Below, piece by piece: positions 25,001-36,434 of a stretch of 64,000 nt of DNA. Source of the DNA: Rhynchonema sp. JSB1_4 (lineage: Eukaryota > Nematoda > Chromadorea > Monhysterida > Xyalidae); assembly GCA_030248065.1 (NCBI GenBank), contig JASAMV010006530.1:1-64000 (forward strand). The letters are read 5' to 3'. Every line of letters begins with the position of its first letter. The first letter of the stretch is position 1. A program made the position numbers and the translations under genes. Under the pieces are notes generated by a model. That model ran no database searches and was not told the DNA's origin. It saw nothing but the letters and a program-made list of their open reading frames with translations.

Positions 25001-27553
25001 GGATCCCTAAGGATGTTTGGAGCCCGATTCCCGGTCCCGAAAATTTCAAAATAAACCCGATCCTGATTCCGAAACCTTTGAGATTAAAACCCTTCTGCCA
25101 CCCGCAAAATGTTTCGTTGTTTTGCACTCAAAATAGTTTACTTTTTCATCAGGTTGCATATTTTGACTCAAAGTCATTAATCCCCGAAGCACTTTCAGCT
25201 GAATTCGCGTGATAAAACTCGAACAAGAGCCATAAAATCTACAGTATTTACGTGATGAAAAATAGTTGCTCTGATCCCTATCCCGAACCCCGATCCCGTA
25301 CTTTTGACCGGTCCCGATCCCGAACATTTATTGGTCTATGTATATGTAGTTCTATGATCCCGATCCCGGTCCTGAACTTGCGAAAGCAGGACGAAACTGA
25401 CCAACATACATAACTGCACTCAGTACATTGTTACTTCACTATGTGCACTGCTTGTAGTGGCTCTGCCCTCGCTATGCACAGATGTGACGGAGCATACGGT
25501 ACGTGACGTACATATCTTTTAAAACTTTCTTTGGGCTCCACCAGATAGACCCGAAACCCGAAACATAAATTTTTTCTATGTCCATGTTTCGGGTTTCGGG
25601 TTTTGAAAAAGAAACCCGAAACACAAAGCATAATAATCGAAAATGTTTCGGTCTTGCCACTTGTAGCTGACGTGCACAATTTATATAGTCAGTCGAAACA
25701 TTTGCGATTATCATGCTTCGTGTTTCGGGTTTCGGGTTTTGAAAAAAAAAACCCGAAACCCGAAACATGGACATTGAAAAAATTTATGTTTCGGGTTTCG
25801 GGGTTTCGGGTCTATCTGGTGGAGCCGTAAAGAATGGTAAAAACTTTGATCATTCACGCAACAACGTCGAGTTTGTTTGCACTTGTCTGCTTATACTTCA
25901 GCGCATGCCCATGTGCCATTATGATTTCTTTCTGGACATTTTCCTGTCAACTTTTAATGATCCCCATTTCTGTACGCATGAAAATTCTGACATCTTTCAA
26001 TTAAAATAGAGTACTCACATCAAAAGCGTGAATTATGAAAAAGATTCGTAATCCCGATCCCGATTATCAATCCCGTACAGAAATTTCGATCCCGATCCCG
26101 GCCATTTTCACTCAGGGGCGACGACAGGGGCGAAATATGCGCCTATGTGCGCCTATTTGCCGTCTTGAGTGTCACAAAGCCACACCAAGGCACCCACACC
26201 ATCTGGGGGAAGTGTACGGGTGTGTACCTGACTACGGTTGGTACTCATATTGACCAGTATTGTTTTCGTATCACCAGTGCTTTATATGCACTTACAGCAA
26301 CACATTATAGAAGAAAATAAAACTCTTTTTTGCTCATTTTTTCGTTTCGGGCGGTTTTTGGCTGGAATAAAACAAGTTTTTTTAATTAATATTTTTTTTA
26401 AAAAGGGGGTTTTAATAAAAAGTTTTTATTAAGCACTGCTTGTAGTGACTCTGCCCTCGCTATACATAGATGTGACGGAGCTCTCTGTTTATGAGTTTGC
26501 ACGCAGTGATGTCACAGCCCAGCAATAAGATCTGCTGGTGGGGCGGGCTTCTTGGAGGCAAATTTGCCAGAGACGTTCGCACTGACGAGCCCTGGACGCC
26601 TCGGCCTGTCTGCGGTTGTGTCCCGAGCCCTTTAAGCATTAAAATGACTCACTGCGTGGATTCTCCGGTGGTTCGTCTGTAATGAGGAATGCGTGAATTT
26701 GAAAGTATGGCGCCCAAGTGGCTGTTTCACCACTGGCATAAACATCAAGCTCGACAGTTTCGGTCACGCTCGCTCAACATGTCAAAACATTCTCAGGCAT
26801 GAAATCTTATCAAATTTGTCGAGAAGCTTGTGATGTGCCAGTGTTTATCAACTAAGAACCAACCGAATTGGCACAAGGGAGTCATGTGGAAGGCTTTGGA
26901 TGCACCCCCCAGATTTATGGAGCTCTTTCTGGGTCGCAGCATAACACCGTCTTCCGCGCAACCACTCGGTTCGCCAGATCGCCACACGGATGATGTTTCA
27001 ACCCAAGTGCCCGCGATGCTGCTTCCGTTCACCCACTGCAATACTATGCGCACTAATACCGTGCGCCGTCTTCATTGCGCCATTGATACGAAAGTGTTCG
27101 CCAATTTTTAGTGCTGTCACTTTCGATTTCGAGAAAAATGTTCACCATTCGGAGTGTTAATTTCTAGCCGACAATGACTTTCAAAGTGTTGCAATATGGA
27201 ACGTTTTACAAGGGCGGATCCAGGCCCCCTTTGGTCTATTTGGCCACTGAAGGGGGGCCACCGTTTCTCGGAAGGAAGAATGAAAAAGGACCCCCTAAAT
27301 TGCTGGATTTTTACTCGGTCGGATACACTTCAAAAGTCCAAAAACCGCGCGCTTCGCGCGTCAGACGTGTCTATGTGTTCTCTATGTCAAAGCCTATGTG
27401 TTCCAGCGATTAAGAGAGAGACAATGAAATGTACTTGAAAGAAACATCACCAACCCGCAGTCCATCGTAAGCAGGTGTGGTGCACGCACCCACCCTCTCC
27501 ATGCCAATCCATATGCTGATCGAGTACCAGTTGCGGTCAGTCCAACCAGCGTC
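22015..27553 (-). CDS. C-type lectin-like gene A, three CTLDs plus Cys-rich tail, 5'-truncated
   Basis: Twelve exons on the minus strand, given here 5' to 3' of the gene: 27455-27553, 26864-27035, 26653-26676, 24703-24887, 24111-24342, 23717-23907, 23468-23601, 23245-23354, 23073-23108, 22362-22439, 22179-22249, 22015-22116. All splice phases agree and match gene B exon for exon (478 codons). The frame starts inside CTLD1 (WIGMERVG, WVNGSS, SGEPSGC). CTLD2 (DDNRCWVFVTSAFDS) and CTLD3 (FNGTTCLHFVNDRFG to WPYLCDYKLG) follow. The Cys-rich tail (CSIECSQHCLCKAY; CRLHWATEGHEC) resembles a PAN/apple fragment. The two exons that begin CTLD1 in gene B have no counterpart upstream of 27553, so A is either a decaying copy or uses unseen 5' exons. 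CTLD proteins are usually secreted and often bind glycans. The EPS triplet instead of EPN and the lack of a clear WND argue against classical Ca-dependent sugar binding. Confidence 0.8.
22609..22932. repeat. Foldback element in lectin gene A intron
   Basis: The left arm (TATAGTCCGTCC to GTTCTAATGAAAGAGAAATT) and the right arm (AATTTCTCTTTCATTAGAAC to GATGGACTATA) are inverted over more than 90 bp with a few mismatches. The loop is very AT-rich. Gene B has no such element at the matching place, so it inserted after the duplication or was lost from B. Confidence 0.85.
24951..25380. repeat. GATCCCGATCCCG dispersed repeat cluster
   Basis: Many copies of CCCGATCCCGAA and its inverse TTCGGGATCGGG, interspersed with unique AT-rich DNA. 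It lies in the large intron of lectin gene A between exons 26653 and 24887. Confidence 0.7.
25445..25495. repeat. Direct repeat, copy 1 of about 50 bp
   Basis: The unit starting CACTGCTTGTAGTGGCTCTG and ending GATGTGACGGAGC is repeated with few changes at about 26433-26482, in the same orientation and within the same intron. The two copies bracket the CCCGAAACCCGAAA foldback. Confidence 0.75.
25537..25826. repeat. Foldback element with CCCGAAACCCGAAACA arms
   Basis: The outer arms CTCCACCAGATAGACCCGAA and CGGGTCTATCTGGTGGAG are inverted. The inner blocks alternate TTTCGGGTTTCGGGTTTTG with CCCGAAACCCGAAACATGGA. The whole unit folds into a long hairpin inside the lectin gene A intron. Confidence 0.85.
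26150..26430. repeat. Dispersed element related to the interior of the 50521-51261 transposon
   Basis: GTCTTGAGTGTCACAAAGCC, CCAAGGCACCCACACCA, CAGTATTGT and TTTCGGGCGGTTTTTGGCTG appear here in the orientation opposite to 50,620-50,840. The A/T-rich end at 26,370-26,430 is also similar. No clear terminal CCAGTGG was seen, so this may be a truncated copy. Confidence 0.65.
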
Positions 27554-29958
27554 CTGTGTGTTGTGACATTTTGTGTAGTCTAATGTTGTGCAGTTCAGAC
27601 TTGTGTATTTTGTGAATGTAAAATGTATCTATTTTCGTCGCGACAATGTGTACTTTATGAAGATATGCAGGATTAAAATTTGAGTAATGTTCAACTGAAG
27701 TTTTTCGTCGGACAAATATCATCCAAAAGGACAATAAACGTACAGCAGGTTGGAAGTTTCCAGGTGTTGCACTTTCTTCAAACTTTCTTCAAATACACTT
27801 CGGCTAATATTGCGCCCTTGCTTTTTGCAGCCACAAAGTTTATGAACTAAGTGTTCCACGCTGCTTGTGAGTGCTTAACTGACAAAATCTTATCTGCTTT
27901 GTTTGGTAGCATCAATTAAAATAGAATCCAGTGGCATTTTTTACCTTGTATCTACAGTATAGTGGTTAGGAGCATGCATGTGTGCATGCACATATACATA
28001 CAGTATGTTGGCACAAAGCCTGTGCGTGGTAGCACTTGGCTGAATGTCACTACATGTAACATGCAGTATTTTACATGCGCATGTGCATGCAGCATGCACA
28101 TGCAGTCACTCTTAACTAAGGTATATACATTCGCTACATCCAATTTGCATGTACATCCATGTGCAGTCCAAATGATGTACATGCAGCACTCACTTGCAAT
28201 CAGTACTGTATGTGCATTACATGTGAACTGCATGTACGGCTGCTTGACGTTACCAGGTAACACGGGCATGATGCTGCACCAAAAATAAAGTCAATCACAA
28301 CTTGGCCCATTGGGCTCTATCTGAAATGTGAGCAATTGTTTCACATCTTCGTTTGGTGCATTTATGTCCAGTGCGGACTTTCGGTTTGGGTGTGGGAATG
28401 GTGCGCTGTGTACATATGTGTATGTCTGCAATGGTGTCATGGAGCTTTGAGTTATACAGTATTTGTATAGAACCATCAGTTGATCACAGGAACGAGATAA
28501 TATTATTCTTGCACCATATGGTTCTGGAATACACCACACAGGGTGTCTCAAAAAGCCTGCTCAATCACTGTCAGGGCCTTCGTGTTACAAAAATATCCTT
28601 CAGAAGAAGTTGTTGCAGCAATGTACCTATCAACAAGCAACAGCAACCTACCTATGAACTTCATCGATGTTATCACTGTACATATCTAGTTCTTAAAGTT
28701 CCGGGCCTTGACCACCAACACACCATTCAAATGAGTCATGGAATATCCTGGTTGATCTGCGCGATCATGTTCCGAAATGTTATGTATGTAATAATGTCTG
28801 TAACAATTCAGTATTTACTGGACAATACGACTGTACTTTGCTTGTTTATACATGTACATCGTGAAGCTGTGATTTCAATTCACGTTAGATTTTCATGTTT
28901 TTCTGACAGGATTTGCCACATTGCCTGCGGGCGTTTGCATTCACCTGACACTGGAGGTGCAAAAACTCAAATAAAAATAACATCAACAAGTGCACGTAAT
29001 AGGTATGTAACAGCTCATACGAACATGAAAGCAATTTCATTAATCAACTTTGGTTAAAACACTTTTGTGATAACAATGATAGAAAATTAAATAATTTTGA
29101 GTCTAAATAGGCAACGTGACAAAAGCCTAAAAAATCGCGTTACACAGATTGTGCATAAACTGTTATGGTCGCAATAAACTGAGGTTACCTGTTATATTCT
29201 GTAGATTAATTTCGTAACTGGTGTTGGAACTAGATGAGTAGAGAACTACCGTTCGCAGCTACATAGTTGAATGAACTGTTTTACGTTACAGTTGACTTGG
29301 ACTGATGGTACTGTAAACTTTGACATTCACGATACCCACAGGTTGGCGTAATTGTTGTTGAACGATCCACAAGTCACAAGGCAAACACGATCCAGCAATA
29401 CATGGGATAATCACGACATATAGGTATAACACATTATTATATAGTTAACACAAGGTGAATATTTGGTGAAAGATTTTTCAGAATGAATACGCACACGGTC
29501 TCTCGAAACCCAATCTAGACCCAAGCTATGTTCAAGATCGCATTAATTCAGAACGCTCCTGTTTAAGTCAGTTTTCCAGCTTTTCAACATTTGTATTGTT
29601 CGTGCTCAGCGGATACGACCACGCACTTTACATAAATATAGTCTTTCCGTTTTATAACAGTCCAGAAGGCGGTATACAGAAAATGTTTCAACGCCTTGAA
29701 AACAGCAGTCATCGTCGTTGATGATAACCGACAGCCCACGCACTTTACATGCACGAGGCGCGCGAGAAACAACATACTTCAAAAAAAAAAAAGAATACAT
29801 AGAGAAACTGTGCTTTGCAGTACAAACATAAACAGTAGTGTAGCAACGATAGCTATATATGGTTTTCCGTCATGTTTAACCACCACGCGCAAACAATAAA
29901 AAAATCACATGAAAATTCGAATTTGTAAACAAAACCAAACAAGCTGCACAACTGGTTA
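27554..29958. other. Intergenic stretch between lectin genes A and B
   Basis: No exon recognised. 27,960-28,260 is rich in ACATGCA/TGCATGT/ACATGTAC words. 28,245-28,440 shows patchy similarity to 34,815-35,060 upstream of gene B (GACGTTACC-GGTAACA, CCATT-GG, TCAGAAATGT-like words), which fits an old duplicated 5' flank. The 234-codon open frame at 28353-29057 has no domain and looks random. Confidence 0.5.
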
Positions 29959-30517
29959 GGCCGCCCTCAGACAAACGCGAAAAGCGAAAAGCAAAAAGTT
30001 GTTCAGCGTAGTCATAATCCACAGCGCACGCCAAACAGCCTCTGAAACATTTTGTTTGAGCATCACTGCGGTTTAGGTAGGCCCGTGGGTAAACCGGGCA
30101 ACCGGATATCGCATGCTCTCAGAATCCGGCCTTTCGCAATAAAATGTGACTATATACGATGAGTGATCACGAAAACATCGTTCAAACAAAATGAAATGTG
30201 TTTAAATTGTGAGAATTAATTTTTAAAAATTTGCTTTCGGCAACAAACTCTCAGTCTCACTGCCTTTCATGATCAAAAGGGTGAGCGTAAGTCGGCACAA
30301 GCTCGCGTTTGTTCCTGAAAGCAACTTTTCAAAGATAAATTCCGACAGTTTTAGCGTGGTTTATCTCGTTTGATCGTTGTTTTTGTGACCGTTGGACATA
30401 AACAGTCTAACTGCGTAGTAAAAAAGCAAGCATGAGACATGCGGTTTCCCGCTTTAAGGAGTTGCTGTTGTGCTGAACTTTTCGCTTTTCGCTTTTCGCG
30501 TTTGTCTGAGTGCGGCC
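29959..30517. mobile_element. MITE with long terminal inverted repeats and TTA duplication
   Basis: The left end GGCCGCCCTCAGACAAACGC and the right end GCGTTTGTCTGAGTGCGGCC are inverted. The arms continue inward with repeated GCGAAAAGCG / CGCTTTTCGC. The element is flanked by TTA on both sides (29956-29958 and 30518-30520), the TWA duplication typical of PIF/Harbinger elements. At 559 bp with no transposase frame, it is probably non-autonomous. It lies 28 bp beyond the stop codon of lectin gene B. Confidence 0.8.
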
Positions 30518-30545
30518 TTATAATGCTATTATCGATAAAATGTTC

Positions 30546-33500
30546 TCAAAACGAAATTGTCCAGAACAATCGAGCAGTTGAGTTGGTTCGTTGATCAAGG
30601 CATTCGTGTCCCTCTGTTGCCCAATGCAAACGGCAGATGCGTTGATCCTAAATAAATAAAATCGGCTCATACAATTTTTGATACAACACTTTGCAAAAAG
30701 AACAGAAAGTGTTTCGCACTTGAAAAACAGTGTATGCCTTGCAGAGACAGTGTTGCGAACACTCAATACTGCATTGCGACTGTTTCACACCTGAAAAGAT
30801 CGTATTATTACTATCACGGATGTTTACGAGCTACACTACAGTACATGTAATGTCAATTTAACTGGTAACAAAATTATCCATGGACTTGCTAAAAGCAAGT
30901 TATCGTTCTTACCAGTCAGGTCAGATCCAATCAGGGCTCCTGTGCCCTCAACGTGACGCCTCGACTTGTATTGCACAATTTTGGGTTTTTCTAAAATGAT
31001 TTTGATCGCAAAAATTTTGTAAACCAAACCAAGCTTTGACTGCTTACTGCGAGGATGTTTGCGCTTGCAGTGGGTATTGGGGATACTTTTTCATATCAGA
31101 GAGGTGCACTGAAAGTCGTTTTGTGGACACATGCGTGGGTTACAAATCGGATATGCACATAAGTATTATGCACATGTCCGGCTCGTTGATGCTTCACACG
31201 CTGCTCATTTGACAACGACCGGACACCCCAGCGGCATGCCTTTGGTTCTGTTTTTATAAGCCAACAAATTGTTCACTCACGGATACAGTCGTCAGGAATT
31301 AACGGGTAGCTGCAACCTAAAAAATTTGAAGCATAAAATTTGTTTACAACTACATTTGAAAACTAACAAACGAAAAATTAAAAATTGATCAGGTTTTGTT
31401 CTATACTTCGACTGAAGGTGCATTTTGAGTCTATTTTATGCATTTTACGTCATGAAAACTCTGATAAATTAACCTAGTTTGTAGTCACACAAGTACGGCC
31501 ATGCGCCAAACCCATCAACAATTCCACCACTGGTCATGCTCATGAACGCTGCCCAATAATTCGCAAGCCGCGGTTTCTCGTATCTAAAAAGTCGCTGCTT
31601 TCTCTCACATCTGGCACCTGATAATCAGATAACCAAGTATCTGTTGATCCGTGTGGTATGCATGCACAATCAACCGACTAACAAAAATCCAATATATCGG
31701 TTATCGATCGGTCTGCCGTCAACGTAGAACACATGGTCGTATCGATCGTATCGTGTGCCTGTGCCCGGGGAACGATGCATGCCCATAGTCACCCATCCAT
31801 TGACGGGCATAAGGTTCTGCAACCAAGCACAGCGGTTTGCTATAACAACTAAAAGCAAAACGAACGAATGAAAGAACCAATAAGTAACAATGACAAAAAC
31901 ACTCAAACACATAAACGTAAACAATAACAACAACAACAACAACAACACCAACATAGACATAAACAACGACACAAACATAAACCTAAGTAACTAAACGTAA
32001 ACAAAAGCCAAACGTAACAATAAACAGCAGCACACACATATACGCAAACATTAGAACAACAGCATAAACAACATAAACATAAACTTCGACATAATCATGA
32101 ACATAAACAAACGATTATCAAACATGTTATCAAACATAAACATACGTAAACAACAAAATAAACGCAAACATAAAATATCAACATAAACTTGCACAAACAA
32201 TAACATGAACATAAACGTAAACAACAACATAAACATGCAACACTGACCGCTGCTAGGAGAGTGGTGATGGCTGTACGCTTCTCAGCGGACGTTGGCATGG
32301 CCAACATGCCCGAGTAACCATTGAATTCCTCTGATTCACATTTCTCCCGTTGAGTCGACTGGTCACCAAAACGGTCGTTCACAAAATGCAGACATGTAGT
32401 GCCATTGAATACGGCATACGGCACGGCGTCGTGGCATTCTGCAACAACGTTCAAACGTCAACGTCAACTGCATGTGCACCTACTGTGCATACATGTATTT
32501 ATATGTATTGAACGGTGGAAACACCACACAAATGCACTTACTGTCCGGGTATCGGCTGATTTCTGAAAAGGCCTCTATGGTGAAAGCATTAATTTCACAT
32601 TTGTAAACAGTATAAGCAAAATGTGTACATGCTGCTCCTCACCGAATTCACACATTCGATAGTAAGAATGGCCGGAATTCCGATGATTTCCTCGGTATAA
32701 TTTGTTCGCCACGTCAATAACTACGCCGTGTAGTTGACACTGGTCTTTGAGGAATTGTGCCTGTACGTCGGTCGCGTACTGCCCGTTGTCAAAGTACCAA
32801 CCTGAATCCGCACCCGTTGAGCACACATCCGGGAAGCGAACCAGACCGATCGTTGCCCAGGCGGCCGTAGTTAACTGAGATTTTTTCATAGTGTATCTAG
32901 TGTATCACTCGATTAATTTCATTAAATTTTTTAATTTTAAATCACCGGTGACGTAAAATCAAATGCACGTTTCTCGTTTGTGTTGTTGAGCATGGCCAAT
33001 GAGCCATAGAAGCCAAGTGATCCATCGGCACACTTCGCTCTGGCTGCGATGCTGTCAAATGCGCTGGTCACAAAAACCCAACAACGATTGTCATCATGCA
33101 GCAATGTGGGGTAGGTCGGATGGGTGCAGTCTGGAAACAGAAATGTTGTTGGAAACGTACCGTATAGAGCAAAAATATTTGGGTTATGGACAAAACAGCG
33201 GTGAAGTTAACACCGGCGAAGAAAACAGCGACTTTAACTTTTTTTGGTCACCGTTATCTTGAACCGCAGGCTTAGGCTCAGACGTGGACATGGTGCCTAC
33301 GGTTACCTGGGTTTAGGCCCCAGTCTCTATTAATAACAGGTCATCAAAAGCACTCACTGCGTGGATTTTCCGGTGGCTCGTCTGAAATCGTAAAAAAATG
33401 GTTCAGTTATAACTCAACAAGCTTGGTGTGAACTTTTGCCAACGAAAATAAATAACCAAATTGACACAGCGGAGTCAAATGCAGATTTTTGCCTCTGTCC

Positions 33501-34435
33501 GACAGATTTATGGCGCTCTTCCTGGGTCGCAAAACAACGCCAGTCTCCGCACAATTGTCCGGTTCGGCCGGTGTCCACACGGATGATGTTTCAACCCAAG
33601 TGCCCGCAATGCTGCTGCCGTTCACCCACTACAACACACGGTACACGGTACTTATACGTACATACACCATACGGTCTGCCTCTTTCTATCGATTATGATA
33701 CAGTATTTTCGTCATTTTCTGCCCGTCATCACAACCTGGGCTAACTGAAATATGGTCAACTGAGATGGTCAACCAAAGTAGTCAAATCAAAGCAGCGCTG
33801 AGCGAGCGCGATAATCATGTACATGGCATTCGAAGTGAGTTGACGAATTTAGTTGACGATCTCAGTTGACCACATATCAATCAGCCCGAACCTGCAGTCC
33901 ATCGTAAGCAGCTGTGGTGCACGCACCCACCCTCTCCATACCGATCCATATGCTGATCGTGTACCAGTTGCGGTCAGTCCAGCCGGCGTCCTGAAGTTCT
34001 GCGCGGGAATAAAATTCGAGAAGACATTCGCTCTCAAGTTTTCAACATTGAATCGATGAAATCTTGAATAAGTGCAAAATATGAACAATAAAAATAATCT
34101 GGTGGGTAGGCAACACTGACCGCAAACAACCAATTGTGAAGTTGCGCCAATTCCCAGTGCGATCGCGGCGTGGCCAGTGAGCCATTGAACCCTGCACCAG
34201 TGACGCAAGTAGTGGTATTATACGAAAATGATGTTTCATTGCCCCTATTTCAAATACCGAATTTGCAAAATGCAAGCGAATGAATCCAAGATGTGTTCAG
34301 CCCACAGATGTTTCGAACCTGCATCCCCGTTCGAACACCAAGTTTGAGCGGTGGCAAACGGCAAGAAACGATCCCTCAACCACAGGTAGCAACGTCCGTC
34401 GATCAGAATGTGTGGCACGGCATACTCGGAACAAC
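30546..34435 (-). CDS. C-type lectin-like gene B, three CTLDs plus Cys-rich tail (5' exon not found)
   Basis: Fourteen exons on the minus strand, 5' to 3' of the gene: 34319-34435, 34121-34191, 33892-33990, 33457-33628, 33358-33381, 32946-33130, 32643-32874, 32248-32438, 31683-31816, 31474-31583, 31281-31316, 30913-30990, 30720-30790, 30546-30647. The phases agree throughout (540 codons), beginning in phase 1, so a signal-peptide exon is missing upstream. CTLD1 is complete here (CYLWLRDRFLPFATAQTWC, GSLATPRSHWELAQLHNW, WIGMERVG, WVNGSS, AEPDNC, LTPLCQF). CTLD2, CTLD3 and the Cys-rich tail follow as in gene A, with the same exon boundaries. It is the more complete member of a tandem pair. Probably secreted; ligand unknown. 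The sugar-contact EPN/QPD triplet is EPD and there is no clear WND. Confidence 0.85.
31850..32246. repeat. AAC/ATAAAC-rich degenerate tandem repeat in a lectin B intron
   Basis: A 400-bp purine-rich array of ACATAAAC, AACAACAAC and CGTAAAC words fills the intron between exons 32248 and 31816. The orthologous intron of gene A holds only a short CAACAG run (about 23,670-23,712). The Phe/Leu/Met-rich open frames across it are compositional. Confidence 0.8.
33749..33878. repeat. Small foldback next to a splice donor in lectin gene B
   Basis: TATGGTCAACTGAGATGGTC and GATCTCAGTTGACCACATA are inverted arms around a GC-rich centre. The element ends about 14 bp from exon 33892-33990 and replaces the sequence that in gene A carries the near-motif TGATGTTTCT. 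Confidence 0.75.
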
Positions 34436-36434
34436 CTGTATGCATGATTAGCCACTTTTTGTCAGAATTTATAAAAAAAATTATTGTTACGTGAGGGAAC
34501 CCGGAACTAACGCAGAGCCGACGTAATGATTACGATAGATTGCAACAAAGGGATTCTGGCAACCAGTTTGATCATTTTGTTGACAGAATTTGAACTGTTT
34601 AAGATTGCACTGTGTGTTATACCATAGTACATTTACACTCGGCGACCGGCAGTTGATTTTGAAATGAAAATCGGTCTGTTTGGTTCCTTGCAGTTAGTGG
34701 TCGGTTTTAGTATCGAGGTTAGGTATCCACATCGGTTTATTGTTGTTAGTAGCAGGACTGTAATGATGCTGTGGTTTATTGGGGCATTGCTATTGAGATC
34801 ACAAGCTCGTGGCCCGACGTTACCTGGTAACAGGACCACACATGCAGCAGTGTGCATGCGCCGGAAAGTGACATACTGTACTTACCGTTTTTGTTACCAA
34901 CAAACGCAAAAAGCAAAAGCAATCGCCATTTGGTCCATCAGAAATGTTAGCATAAGCCCTGGTACAATCAGAAAGGGCCATCTTTTCTGACGTTTGGCAT
35001 GTGCATTGTTTCCGTTTCGGTGTGTGGCAAATGTGGTGGACCTACTGTATATAATGTGTAAGGTTCACGCAGCTTTGAGTCATAATAATTAGTTGTACCT
35101 TGCAATAAGGATGTTATAATAACATTTCTGGATTACGGTCACGGTGATGGAAATGCAGTACTTTTGTGTGTTGTGATGTTTGTCGTCTGGTGGATTAACG
35201 GGGTTCATAATCTCCAACCAGTCTAAGACATTGTTGGATTTATTTGTCACCTAAACTTAGACGTACTGTAGGTACATATATATTTCTGAAAATGAAAACA
35301 TGCTAGAATATGGTGTATAACTCTATGATTGTGAGAGCGACTAACTTTTCGACCCCTCCAGTAAGCCCTGTTATTGTCCATTTGAACTAATAAACGGCAC
35401 CGGAAAGTAACTGGCACCACGGGTGACCGCGGGCATAAAATTGGGGAACATGGCTGCTTTGGACTCATGGCAGAGTGAGATGGGTATTTATTTGAACGTT
35501 GTCTTGGCTATCCGAATACTGTAGTTATAGGTAACTGTACATATATTTGATTGATGCTAAATATTTATTTCGCTGCCGAGGTATATACAACTTTAGTGTG
35601 CTTACAAAAGTAACGTATCACATCAACCGCACTTTAAATTTACGAATGATCGAAATGACCCACCAAAACAAGCACCCGGTGTCAAATTGTCTGTCAGCAC
35701 GCAGCCCTGTATGGCACTCAGCTAATATGGCACTAACAGGCGACACTAAATAGGGATAGGACTGAGTTGTCCCGACAGCGAGCGTGACGACAGAAGCTGG
35801 CATGTCAAAATGTTGGCGATTGGCGGTGGAAATGTCACGACATCTGTCTATGCCCAATTTTTACGCATCGCGATCTCTTGTTTACAGTATTTTGCAGCGT
35901 GATTTTGAATTGTGCCTTTTGGATGTCCATTGTGCACCAGGACATCGTCAGTACACAATACACCTGAGACGGTCAGGCGTAAGCTGAAAGCAGATCTCAA
36001 TATTTTCATAAATATTGGAGGGCCAGTCACAAACACTGAAAGCGATGGCCTGATGCTTCACGTGACAATTGTACATGTTGTGGAATGCATGGGCCATGGT
36101 ATATGTAGGTACCATGCCCGTATAGCTGTACAGTACAGAATATGTAGGTATGTATGTATTGATCATTACTTTCGGGCCTGTGCGTGCGTGTTTGCTCATA
36201 TTAAATTCATTTTAAAGTGGTTCCGTCCCACCTCCTGAGGGTATGAACGCATGGCACTATGGAAAACTCTGTACATAGCGGTTTGTCGGTGCGCGTGAAC
36301 CTTTGTTACAAAAACGACTTCTGGGTATTTGCAGACTGAACGTTTTTGGAGAAAGTGGCAATTTTATGGAAGCCTAATTTTTACAATTAGGTGCGTGCAG
36401 AGCAGGTTATAAATAGAGGGTCATATTGGACACC
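34436..36434. other. Divergent intergenic stretch between lectin B and the LamG gene
   Basis: It should hold the missing signal-peptide exon of lectin gene B and both promoters, but no clear exon was seen. 34,815-35,060 is patchily similar to 28,245-28,440. The rest is AT-rich with ATGTAC-type words. Confidence 0.5.

Noticed and set aside
28353..29057. 234-codon open frame on the plus strand
   Set aside because: No domain, random composition, no splice context. It lies in the intergenic flank of lectin gene A.
31670..32236. Leu/Phe/Met-rich membrane-like frames on the minus strand
   Set aside because: They read through the ACATAAAC/AACAAC repeat in a lectin B intron. Only the exon at 31683-31816 is real.
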